This document shows positions 14,669 to 25,298 of a DNA stretch of 64,000 nucleotides, piece after piece. This stretch comes from Plantago elongata (taxonomy: Eukaryota; Streptophyta; Magnoliopsida; Lamiales; Plantaginaceae). Both the position numbers and the translations under genes were made by a program. Every line of letters starts with the position of its first letter. The stretch's first letter is position 1. The notes beneath the pieces were generated by a model. The model ran no database searches and was not told the DNA's origin. It saw only the letters and a program-made list of their open reading frames with translations. Where the stretch lies: the NCBI GenBank assembly GCA_036897095.1, contig JAYMSP010000027.1, positions 1-64,000 of the forward strand, read 5' to 3'.

Positions 14669-17546
14669 ATGGGGAAGAGATTGCGTAAAGCTAGATCGTT
14701 GCACTGCTGCTGCTCACCACGGATATCCTCCTGCCTCACACCTCATTCGATTTTCAACTGGTATGTATATGTTAATTTATCTATTAGTATGAATTTTGAG
14801 ATCTGTAAGTAGTTGAATTCGTTTTGATCGGATGATTCTGTTAGCGATTGAGAGTTGAAGGTATGTTTCGATCTCTGCTAGGATAGATCGGTGTAGCTGA
14901 ATTATGTTTATGCTTGATGTCGATGAAGTAGATCTGGAAACGCTTCTGTTCATGTTAAATGCTTGCTATCATTGTGTTTGCGTCGTTGTTGAATGTATGT
15001 AATGTACGGTTGGAAGTTTGATAAACGAGTTCTCAGAGTACTGGCGATCTAGTTAGGTTGATTTAATTTTCTGAGATGAACTGATTGGAATTCTAGCGAC
15101 GTTGGTGATTTGATTTAATAAGCTATATGAATCGAATGGTGATGAACTGATGATTCTAATGTCTGATGAAATTTGACTTAACTAATATACGCTGAGAGCT
15201 TCATCTTATTTTGTTTGACGTATTTTCGATTTGTCGGTAGATTACGTGGTTGAACAACTATGATGCCATTCGCTGACATGTTTTATTGTAAGACTCTGTG
15301 TCTCTCTGTCTATCGTTGATATGAGTAATCATTTCCGTTTAATTCTACTGATTTGTGCTGACTTAGGTATGAAGAGGATGTATGGACAGCAATTGCTAAG
15401 TTTATGGATGGGAGGTCTCTGGTGATGCTTGCATCAACCTGCAAATGGTTTCACCGTGTAATGATGGAGGAGAGTGTGTGGAAATATGCATGTCTCCGTG
15501 ACCTTCAGGTCCCTGACACTGGAAGAGTTGAATTCAAATGGATCAACCTCTATGCCTCAGTTTTTGGTGAAACCTCTGATTCTTCGATGCTCCACCAAAT
15601 TTGACAAATGGAGATATACTGTTTAGTTATGTTAAATAGTTAATTATATACTCTCTGCAGATGGAAGTCACTCGTACAGTTTCTATGAAAACGAGAAGCA
15701 TCTCGGTAACTGAACTTTCCAGAATACCTTTTACTTCTTTTTCAGGCTGTTATTTCATTGGCATTGAAGGAAATTGTTAAATATGTGTGATTGGTAAAGT
15801 AGTACTATCATTTATCAAATGCACTTCAGTTTTGTAGTCAGCACGAACTCCTGATAAATGATAAGTGGCCATGTTGCATCAGCTTTTAGCTTTGTTCTGA
15901 AGATTAATAATAACTGCCACTAGGTAGATAGCATGATATCCTTTCCTGCATGGACGGATGTACTTGAGAATTTACATCTGTGATGAATTATACAAACGCA
16001 TGACTAAAATATCCGGACTTAGCCGTTCTAGGTTAGCTACTGAGTTAAAAATCTCATCACATGTCTCCTTTAGAGTGTGCCTGTAACAGTTTCTACTTGT
16101 GCACTACCTCAGCTGTCTTTGAGGATATAACAATCTCATGTCTGATATGCATACACATACTTATTTTTTCTGTGTATTCTCTATAAAAGCAGATTGGATG
16201 CGAATTGGAGCATTCGTCTTCGACTCAGATGGTGCATTCTTGACTGAGAGTTTAATTGTACCCCTACGGATTTCCAGGGAAGAGATAGTTGAAAAAATGT
16301 TGGAGAAAAATGGCAACTGTGTGCTACGCAATATTAAAACTGGAATCTGGATTGCTGGTAATCTAATTTTTCTTTAGTTCATTGTGGAATTTGAAGTTAA
16401 TTAGTCCACCTTGTATTGTCTTAACTCTCCCTGCAAATTCAATGCGGTCATGTTTGAAGACATTCAGCTTGTTCGATGTCCAGTTTGCGACCTAGAAACA
16501 TGTGAGGGTGAGTAATCATGAGCATTCAGATCAGTGATTGCACACTTCATTTCATTATTATGTTTGAGTACTAATTAAAATACAATTTGAAGTAAAACAA
16601 GTGCATCTGTTAAAAGCCCATATAACTATGCTTGTTGCTTGATGTTTGACGTACTAATTAAAGGACGATTATGTAAATACAAGTGCTTATGTTTCTTCAA
16701 TAACAAAATTATTTCCTGTAGCCATTATGTACGTGGGTGAAAGAAATTATCTGTCAATTGACACAATAACTTGGACTCTCTAAACACTCTAGTTTATGGC
16801 AACAGGAACAATGCAGACTTTGGAAGCAAGGCATATTGAACTCTTCCTGTGTGAGGGATATCTAAACGGGAGCTGGGAGTATGAGTTATTAGGAAGCTAC
16901 CACATCCAGAAGCAGGCTGATGCAGCATCTGGTGGGATTTTTGACATCAAGCATTTCAAGAATCGATCTACTTCTGGTACACAATTCTCTTGTGGCATTG
17001 TATAATTTAATCCTCCATAGCTATCTAGCATTTACTGTTGCAAGTTTATCTCAAGATGTCTTGTGGTAGTTATATATGCTAAGTTCCTTATCCTAGGCAT
17101 TCTTTATCAATTAAGTTTCAGATATTCTAAATCTCAAGACATGGGTGGGAAAAAAAAATGACTTTCAGCCAAAAGCAATGATAACACTGAATGCAGTTGC
17201 AGTGAGCACCAATTTGCAATTGAATGAAGGTAAATTTCAAACTCTCTGATTAGGAGGTAACACTGCCTTATTTATGCTCCATATATTCTATTAGTGGACT
17301 AACTCAGTTTATTGTCCACTTTGTGTCTGTTTAGTGTCAGTCTTCAGATGGCTTAGTTAGTTGAAGTGTTGAACAATGTTATCGTGTTGCTGATGCTGCA
17401 AATCTTTGATTTCATGATAATAGGAGTATTCTAATTGTATTTTTAATGTACCTTTGAAAACAGGACTTCAGATTAAATACCATGTCATGAAAGCTGGGAA
17501 AGAGGGCAAAGTTGTTGCAATTCGTATATCCCAACAGCTGGTGTAG
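14669..17546 (+). CDS. F-box protein, At3g61730 (RMF)-like, copy 1
   Basis: Probable substrate receptor of an SCF ubiquitin ligase. Eight exons encode 303 aa: 14669-14760, 15367-15566, 15661-15705, 16193-16357, 16460-16507, 16806-16976, 17122-17229, 17464-17546. The N-terminus MGKRLRKARS is basic and followed by CCC. The F-box lies at about residues 33-80 (EEDVWTAIAKFMDG to SVWKYACLRDLQV). Downstream are a DSDGAFLTESLIVPLR segment, a small CPVCDLETC cysteine pair, a TMQTLEARHIELFL block and the C-terminal VVAIRISQQLV. The pattern agrees with the Arabidopsis REDUCED MALE FERTILITY protein; this is recognition from memory, not a search. A paralogue with identical exon lengths lies at 21924-24646. 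A decayed duplicate of the last exon follows at about 17622-17720. Confidence 0.8.
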
Positions 17547-17621
17547 TTCTACTAAGATACAAACATTGATGCATTTCTATAGAAGCCTAACAATTCTCTT
17601 TCCCAGTATTTCTGCGAATAC

Positions 17622-17720
17622 AGGTCTTCCGATAAAATATCAAGTCTTTAAAGCTCGGAAAATGTCAAAGTCGTTTCAATTCATATATCCAGTAGCTTTT
17701 GTAGTTCTAGTCAGATACAT
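17622..17720 (+). pseudogene. Decayed duplicate of the last F-box exon (copy 1)
   Basis: Beginning at an ACAG acceptor, this stretch repeats the last exon of the upstream gene (a relic of GLQIKYHVMKAGK) and its 3' flank (GTAGTTCTA...AGATAC) with substitutions that destroy the frame. It lies about 75 bp beyond the functional stop and should be noncoding. An equivalent decayed copy follows the second F-box gene at about 24715-24800, so the exon duplication preceded the gene duplication. Confidence 0.75.
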
Positions 17721-18264
17721 GTTGTTGATGCTATTTCTGTTGAAGTCTAACAACCCCCTCTTCCCAGTATAGATTAGGAATTTTTCCCACGTTATTGATT
17801 TTTTACAAATACTTGACAACAAGCCCTTATGATAAGCTTAAGCATGTCATTCAGACATGTAATATTTGGTGTATGAGAATGATTTTAAACATAATTTTTG
17901 TTATTGAGATATGCATTTAGCTCACAGATTGTTTGAATGATAAACATGCTCAACATTTCATTAATTTCTGAAAGTTCATGCGTGTCAGCAGTGTGTGGTT
18001 ATTCTGCACAAAACCGAAGTGATCTCTCTGGTAATATTTACAAGCTAACTATGCTAAGCAGTGGACTTCTCTGTATAGGAGATCCTACCGGCCTAATATG
18101 AAATATACCAAATGTATTATTATCACTGCGCGCCTTTACACTTGGTTATGGTGGATGCTTAAAGTTTAAACAATTTTAGGAGGAGAGCATCAAACCTTTT
18201 TCTCCATAGCAATTCTGATTTCTCACCGAGGCTTGTTCAGAATTCTTGAACACCTCAGATTGGT

Positions 18265-18505
18265 ACTGCATCTCTTTAAGCTTATAAAGGGATATAAGAA
18301 GGTACAAAGGACACAACACAGTATAGTAGAACATTTCAAGCAGAAGAGTATCCAAGAATTAAAATTGTTTCCAAAATATTGCACTAGTAGCATCTTGAAC
18401 TGTAGCAGAGTAAATATGGTGGTTTAGCTTAGTTGTATATGGGAACCTGCAGGAGCTTCAGAGTGGTTGGAGGTAGTCATCTGTAATAACAATTCTCGAA
18501 TACCT
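18265..18505 (+). pseudogene. Relic of an oxidosqualene cyclase exon with intron flanks
   Basis: Bases 18409-18472 match exon 11 of the cyclase at 11604-11660: an AG/AGTAAATATGGTGGTTTAGC start and a GGAGCTTCAGAGTGGTTGGAG end, with a small insertion in the middle. Flanking intron sequence also matches, including AAGCTTATAAAGG upstream and GTCATCT...CGAATACC downstream. No other cyclase exon was found near it. It marks a lost or rearranged second cyclase copy about 6 kb from the intact gene. Confidence 0.8.
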
Positions 18506-18510
18506 AAACA

Positions 18511-18775
18511 GGAATTATCACATGTGCTAGACCTGTAAAACAGGCGGCCAGCATATCTGAGATCATGACAGTTAACGGCTCGAATATCTGCTCATCGGTC
18601 CTCCGGTACACTTAGTACCGCTATGCTCTGTTAGCGAAAGAGTTCAACACATTCTGTACATTGAGTTAGCAGCAATGACGAACTGAAATAGTTGATGATT
18701 TCAATATCATTGCAAATTGTGTCGAACTCATACTGGCTTCCCTGTTTTACAAATCTAGCACATGTGATAATTACC
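18511..18775. mobile_element. MITE with 34-35 bp inverted ends
   Basis: The left arm (18511-18544, starting GGAATTATCACATGTGCTAG) and the complement of the right arm (18741-18775, starting GGTAATTATCACATGTG) match at about 31 of 34 positions. The roughly 195-bp interior is noncoding. It abuts the cyclase relic immediately upstream. No convincing target duplication was seen. The AATTATCACATGTGCTAGA end may suit hAT or an unclassified family. Confidence 0.7.
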
Positions 18776-19243
18776 AAGTAATGACATTGAAAAGAGCCAG
18801 GAAAGTATAAAACATGAAGCTCAGGTTCTCGTCGGCGAAAGTGAAGAAATTATTCTGTTTCTCGACTGGCCAAGATTGGATCCTTATAAGTTAGAAGTTG
18901 CCTTGCAGCATGGCGACCCATTCTGGAAAAGATTCAGAAACTAGTCCAGTTAAAGTGACGCCATTATCCTAGACAGGCAATGTAGTACTGGATGGGCAAA
19001 CTAGCTTGGCTGAGCACAAGTGAAATGTTTGAACGCCCATGCCAACTGGTTGGTGGCTTCAGTGACCGTTGGATGCGATTTATCCGTAGCTTGAATGGAC
19101 GGTGCAGATTGAATCAGTTGAGGCTTAAATATTCTATGCCGTTTTGGTTGATGTGTCATCGTTTCTATTTAGGCTCCGTTTTAGGTTGAAATTGATTTGG
19201 GGACGCTCTGATGGTTGACGAATTGAGAAATTGGTTCTAAAAG
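18776..19243 (+). other. Spacer with an unidentified coding-like relic
   Basis: Bases of about 18782-18943 give an uninterrupted, protein-like frame that reads DIEKSQESIKHEAQVLVGES, then EEIILFLDWPRLDPYKLE, then VALQHGDPFWKRFRN before a stop. I do not recognise the family. It has no start codon of its own and no visible exons on either side, so it looks like a stranded exon or gene fragment. The rest of the interval shows nothing assignable. Confidence 0.4.
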
Positions 19244-19313
19244 TTTTTTTTTTTTTAAAGGCTAAAGGTGACTCAAACCCGACCTTTTGGTTGGAGGTAA
19301 CCAACTGAGTCGT
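19244..19313 (-). mobile_element. Short tRNA-derived SINE (copy 2)
   Basis: On the minus strand this unit contains ACTCAGTTGGTTACC (A-box-like) and GTCGGGTTTGAGTCACC (B-box-like). It then ends in an A-run, seen on the plus strand as the T-run 19244-19256. It resembles the element at 5178-5272. No clear flanking direct repeat was found. Confidence 0.65.
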
Positions 19314-19549
19314 TGTTTCTTGATTTCCAATTTTCCATTTAACAAGATGAGCAACAAAGTTTATTCGTTATATTTGTCAAAGATTTGTCTTTGTCATGTT
19401 GATATGGATAGCTGTCTTTTGCTAGATAAGTTTGAAATGCTTTGAAGACTGCAGTATCTTGCACTTATTTAGCTCATTTGGTTTACTTAATTATTACCCT
19501 TTCCTAAAACAAACAAACAAGCATATTTATTACTACTGCTACTACATTA

Positions 19550-19558
19550 GTATATAAG
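19550..19558 (+). promoter_or_regulatory. Possible TATA box of the WOX gene
   Basis: GTATATAAG lies about 55 bp upstream of the start codon at 19614. If used, the leader would be very short, so this is tentative. Confidence 0.3.
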
Positions 19559-19613
19559 TATACAGTGTCTGTTAATGGAACACCACAGGTAACCAATAAA
19601 TCATCTCCGTCTG

Positions 19614-21063
19614 ATGGAGGAGACACCGCTGCTACAGTGGCCGGAGGAGTTATATAGCGGAGGAGGGATGTTCGTGAAGGTGATGACAGACGAACAAATG
19701 GAAATTCTACAGAAGCAGATAGCAGTTTACTCCGTCATTTCTCAACAACTTCTCTTGTTGCACAAATCATCCCTCACCTCTCAAAATGATCAATTAACTG
19801 CTGGTAATACGTTCACTTCTTTTTATCTGACTACTGTCACGTGCCTGTTTACTTCTTAAATGTTACTTGTGTATCCCTACTCAACTGATCACCCTGCTAG
19901 TCTTGCTGGTTTCAGCCGTTGACTCGTTGTGTGTGGAGTTGGAAGGCTGTGTTTCACCGGTTAAGACGTTACCCGGTTTTTTGAATGGAATGATAAAACA
20001 CATGTTTTGAATCTTTGTCGAAAACGTGGATTTGCCCCGTATGTAGTAGCTATGCAAGTAGTTTATTTTTGGCCTATTGTTATAATCTTCATATGTGCAT
20101 TACTAGATTTATAATGCAGTTTAATTCTATCAGAAAAAGATCTGTTCTGGCCTCTTTTTTTCCTCTGTATGTAAACAAGTTTTGTATTGATCATCAGGAG
20201 CTAGGGTGGGAAATCTATACTATGACCCTTACCTTCCATCTGGATCCCATAAAATGTCTGGCAGACAGCGTTGGTCTCCAACGTCTACCCAGCTTCGGAT
20301 TCTTGAAGAAATATTTAACCAAGGGACTGGAACTCCGAATAAGCAGAAGATCAAAGCTATAGCTGCAAAGTTGTCGGAACATGGCCAGATTTCTGAGACT
20401 AACGTGTATAATTGGTTCCAGAACAGGCGTGCTAGATTCAAGAGGAAGCAACAGGCAGCACCAGCTAAACGTGCTCAAACAGAAGCAAGTACGGAGTTAA
20501 GGTCCCCCAGCAAGACAGCCACCAACTCAGGGGATCTACAACACCATGGCATTGGAAGCTCAACGAGATCTGAATCCATGTATACTACAGATGGCAGCTC
20601 TGAACTTGGTGTTGGTCTTGATCAAATATCCTTTAGTGCAAGTGATTTACCAAATTCAAGTACGTGTTTCACATAATCTTAGTTCCTTGACTGCTTTGTT
20701 CAACATCTAGCTCACTGTATATGGTAACAATCAGATAATTAAACTTACGATTTTCGTTCTGATAGTACTACATTTGTAGAAGCTAACAACTACAGTTTTC
20801 ATTTGTAAGTTGGTATGACTTATGGTTTACGAAGCCAGGAACATGTGATAGCTTTTCTAGTCACAATGGTACAGTGACAATCATCTGGGTAGTTAGGCTG
20901 TCAATAGTTTTCTGTCGATGGTATTCGTCTATGACTTGCTGTCTGCCTGTCTCAGTGAACGAAATTGCTACGTGCAGGACTGGACTGTTTGGGGGAAAAG
21001 ATTCACGCTTCAGATAATTCCTATCCTTGTTGGAAAGAGGAAGGCCGTTACATGGCTGGATAA
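19614..21063 (+). CDS. WUSCHEL-related homeobox protein, WOX13 clade
   Basis: Homeodomain transcription factor of the ancient WOX13/WOX8-like clade. Three exons join to 245 aa: 19614-19803, 20198-20659, 20978-21063. Residues about 19-49 ([20 protein letters not shown]) are the clade-specific N-terminal motif. The homeodomain spans about 88-148, with the extended WOX loop ([13 protein letters not shown]) and recognition helix [18 protein letters not shown] chose the third exon because phase and acceptor fit and it ends EEGRYMAG before TAA, resembling the usual WOX13 C-terminal ...YxMxG. The central linker ([14 protein letters not shown] on) and C-terminus diverge strongly from typical members, which usually have an acidic ESEVETEVE segment. 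It sits between the two F-box copies. WUS-box and EAR motifs are absent, as expected for this clade. Confidence 0.85.
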
Positions 21064-21720
21064 CCACATTGGTATATATTCATGTCTTCTGGTATTCAGC
21101 ACTGAAAAGGAACTCGTTTTGGTTCGCAGAGACACAGTTCATACAGAATTTTGGCTTCTAAAGCCTACTCCAGTGTTATATGAGCAATGCTGGTTTCTGT
21201 CTTATTTGTTTTTTTGTCTTATATACCAAATGATACTATTACTACTAGTTTCTTCTTCTGCACTTGCAATGATATAGAAATAGTAAAAGATGTTATAGGG
21301 GTAACCAGTTACACCATCTCACTTAGCAGGTGAACTTTATACACGAATTTCACATTTTATATAATTTTTCTAACTTCGAACAGTTTATTAGGTTACACCA
21401 TAGCATTTGAACCTTACACACTATCTTTTTCAGTAGATGTACATGAATTTCCTCTTTATATTATAACTGTACTAGTTAAATTTCTTGCACCTATCTTTTC
21501 AGATATAGTCGAATTTCAGTTAAATCTTATTTCGTAAATAATTTACTTGAAAGTTGAAAGGGTGTGTAATTTCTGGTCATCATCAATATTTGGAGGGTAA
21601 GATAAATCTCTAACTTCACGTAATAGACCATAAGTGAAATGACACTTCGACAAGAGGGTTCTCAATTTCTCATTTTGAAACTAAACAAATTACAATCTCC
21701 TTTCTGGAAATGAAACAAAT
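21064..21720. other. WOX 3' region and spacer
   Basis: No gene supported. The stretch contains the probable WOX 3' UTR and AT-rich spacer up to the point where homology with the copy 1 F-box promoter begins. Confidence 0.4.
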
Positions 21721-21722
21721 AT

Positions 21723-21762
21723 CCGCGAAGCAGAGGATAATTCCCGCTGCGATATATAATCT
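21723..21762 (+). promoter_or_regulatory. Core promoter of F-box copy 2
   Basis: It repeats the CCGCGAAGCAGAGGATAATT block of copy 1, followed by GATATATAATCTCCC (TATA box at about 21751-21760), some 165 bp before the ATG at 21924. Confidence 0.6.
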
Positions 21763-21923
21763 CCCCCAAAAATTCAAATCCACATTCCCAACTGATCATC
21801 TTCACTTTTCACCTCCTCAAACATTTCAGAAACTCAAAATCACATTTCAAACAAAAAAAAAAAATCAGCTCAGCTTTGAAACTCAGAGATATTCAAACCG
21901 AAGAAGAAAATTGAGCAGAAATC

Positions 21924-24646
21924 ATGGTGAAGCGATTGCGGAAAGCTAGATCGTTGTGCTGCTGCTGCTCTCCTCGGTTAACCTCCAACTACACTCATGG
22001 ATCCATTTTCAACAGGTACGTAATATGTTATTTTATCCACGAAAGCACTTTTGAGTTTTCTGTTATAGCTGAATTCGTTTTGATCGGATGGTTTGTAACG
22101 ATTGACAATTAGAGGTAGATATTGAATAGCTGAATTGCGTTTATGCTTATGCATGATGATGAATTAGATCTGGAAATGTGTTTCGTTTAACTTCATATAT
22201 CTGAGAAGCAGTGAATGTGTGTTGACGAGTTTGTGTGTATAGTACGGCTGGAAGTTTACTGAGATGATATTTATTGCAATTGGAGTGATGTTCAAGTTTC
22301 GTAGGTGGTTTTGTGTTTTTTGAGCTGAACTAATTGAAGTACTATGACGATTTTAGTGACACTTGAATGTATTTGGATGTGCATCAGTGCCTGTTATACA
22401 GCTTCTTACTCTGATTGATATGTGTTAGATTTGACGGGAAATGCTGATTGATCATTTTCTCAGTTGAGATGTGTAATGTATGGTAATCTGATGGGGAATT
22501 GTTGACTAATCATTTTGTTTACTTCTACACTTAGGTATGAAGAGGATGTATGGACAGAGATTGCTAAGTTTATGGATGGAAAATCTCTGGTGATGCTTGC
22601 AGCAACCTGCAAATGGTTTCACCGTGTGATGATGGAGGACAGTGTGTGGAAATATGTATGTCTGCGGGATCTTCAAGTCCCTGACCCTGGGAATGTTGAA
22701 TTCAAATGGATCAAACTCTATGTCACAGCTTTTGGTGAACCTCTGATTCTTTGATGCTCTCCATATTTGACAAATGGAAACATACTGTTGAGTTATGTTA
22801 GATACTTAATTATCTATCTCTGCAGATGGAAGTCATTCATACATGTTCCATCAAAAGGAGAAATGTATCGGTAATGAACTTTCCTGAATTAGTTTTTACT
22901 TCATTTCTGGGTCTGGTAGTTCATTAGCCGGATGAAGATGTTATAGTTAATTGTAGTTATGTATGACTGGTATTCTGTTCATCATCAATTTCTGTTCGGT
23001 TTTGTAGTAACTGTGAACTCCTGTTGAGTGGCCACAATTCATCAACTATTTTACTTTGTTCTGAAGATTTAAAAATAACTGAAGCAGTTAAACTCCCAAA
23101 TCCTGCTGATCAAGAAACATATAGCATGCTATCCTTTAACGTGTGGATTAATGTGTTCAGGAACTGTACATATGCATAACTAGTTATTTGTGGGTTTAAC
23201 TTTGCTAAACTAGCTATCTGAGTAAAATCTTATCACATTTATTTTTTAGAGTTTGCCTGTATCAGTCACTACTCATGCACCACCTCAGCCACATTAAACG
23301 TATAATAACCACGGGTCTAATATACATACACAGACTTATTTTTCTGTATCTGATCTAAATAAGCAGATTGGACACGAATTGGAGCATTCTTCTTCGACTC
23401 AGATGGTGCATTCTTGACTGGGAGTCTGATTGCACCCCTCAGAATGTCCAAGGAGGAGGTAGTGGAGCAAATGTTGGAGAAAGATGGCAACTGTGTGCTA
23501 TGCAATATTAAAACTGGGATATGGATTGCTGGTAATCTAGTTTTAGTATATAGCTCATTTGGGGATTTGAAGTTTATTATTCAAACGTATATACTCAACT
23601 AACTAAAACTTGAACCATGGTCATGTTTAAAGACTTGCAGCTCGTTCGATGTCCAGCTTGTGACCTAGACTCGTGTGACGGTGAGTTAATACATGGGCAT
23701 TCAGATTAGTGATTCCGCACTTCTATTTTAATCACTTTGCCATTTATTGATTGATTGATGTTTGAAGTACTAGTTAAAGGACAAAGTAAACACAAGTGTG
23801 AAATCTTCTCCAATACCTATTCACAATCATTTCCTTCAGTAATTACGACTCACTAAACACTAATTTATGACAACAGGAACGATGCAGACTTTGGAAGCAA
23901 GGCATATTGAACTCTTCTTGTGTGAGGAATATCTAGTTGGGAGATGGGACTATGATACATTAGGAACCTACAACATCCAGAAGCAGGCTGATGGAGCTTC
24001 TAGTGGGATTTTTGACATCAAGCATCTCAAGAACCGATCAACTTCTGGTATTACCGTTTTCTTCAGGGCATATGATTTAATCCTGCTTAACGACATACTA
24101 TTGCAAGTCCATCTCAAGACATTTTCTGGCACTTAGATGTGCTATCAACCTAAGCTCCCCATCTTAGGCGTTCTTTAATATTAAATTTCAGATATTCTTG
24201 ATCTCAAGTCATGGACGGGGAAAAGAAATGAATTGCATCCAAAAGCAATAGGAACTCTGCATGCAGTTGCAGTGAACACCAATTTGCAAGAGAATGACGG
24301 TAAGTTCCATTGAATATTGAACTCTCTGGTAAAGAGGTAATATTGTCTGGTTTTTGCTCTATATAAGCACAAAACTCATAGTGGACTAAACCTGCCCATT
24401 GTAAATTGATTGAAGAGCTTGTCTGCTCTGGTTTCGGTCAGATGGCTTGCTTAGTTGAACACTGTTAAATATTTGCCTTTAATATATATGATCATCCATA
24501 TCCAGTGATGAGCATAAACTGATGCAGGGAATCTTATTGTTTGTTTAATACCTATGAATGCAGGTCTCCAGATTAAATATAATGTCATGAAAGCTGGGGA
24601 AGAGGGGAAAGTTGTTGCAATTCGTATATCCCACCAGCTGTTGTAA
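21924..24646 (+). CDS. F-box protein, At3g61730 (RMF)-like, copy 2
   Basis: Paralogue of the gene at 14669-17546 with the same eight exon lengths and 303 aa: 21924-22015, 22535-22734, 22826-22870, 23367-23531, 23633-23680, 23877-24047, 24192-24299, 24564-24646. In exon 2 about 12 of 66 residues differ from copy 1 (for example FMDGKSLVMLAATCKW against FMDGRSLVMLASTCKW), while the frame and all splice sites are kept. Both copies are therefore likely functional rather than one being a pseudogene. The cysteine pair reads CPACDLDSC. Its 3' side carries the second decayed last-exon duplicate. The 3' flank continues to match copy 1 up to about 25338, where the RING-H2 array begins. Confidence 0.8.
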
Positions 24647-24714
24647 TTCTACTCAGATACAGCAGTTATGTTGAAGTCTTACAATTCTCTCATCCCATTG
24701 TATCTCCGAAATAC

Positions 24715-24800
24715 AGGTCTTCAGATTAAATAATACGCCTTGAAAGCTGAAAAAGATGTCAAAGTTGATTCAATTCGTGCAGGTTCTACTCAGATATATG
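24715..24800 (+). pseudogene. Decayed duplicate of the last F-box exon (copy 2)
   Basis: The sequence from TACAGGTCTTCAGATTAAAT through AAAGATGTCAAAGTTGATTC and TTCTACTCAGATAT repeats the last exon and its flank with indels and substitutions. It is the counterpart of 17622-17720 in the other copy. Confidence 0.75.
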
Positions 24801-25298
24801 TGTTGATGGCATTTCTGTTGTAGTCTAACCATCCCCTCTTCTGGGTTTAAATTGGGAAATCTTACTTCACTCTATTGATTTGTTATGAACAGTTGACAAC
24901 GGAAAGGCCTCTATTTGATAAGCTTAAGCATGTCTGCTCCAGTTCAGACATGTAAGTTCTAGTGTATGAGAATATAGAAATTCAGAAATGAGAAAGTGAT
25001 GTTATACTGTTTCTGAAAGCTACACACTTGACTATTCTATGTTAAAGTGATATCTCCGGTTAATGTTTACGAGACATATATATATTTTTTTTATGCTTTA
25101 GCAGTTACTGTTTACAAGTTAATTATGCTGAGCGGGAGATTCCTTTTATAGGAACCTAACAATCTAATATGTTAAATGTAGTGACCAAAACAAGGTGTTC
25201 TTTCCATTACTATCTTGGCATGCAGTTACAACGGATAATCCGGACATCTTTATGTTTGATACTTGTTTGGGGGAGTCCACGAGGAAAACATCGAACTT

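Noticed and set aside
20660-20830. Alternative third exon of the WOX gene near 20780 or 20840
   Set aside because: Those acceptors give either a few residues or a sequence unlike any WOX C-terminus, while the exon at 20978 ends in the expected YMAG.
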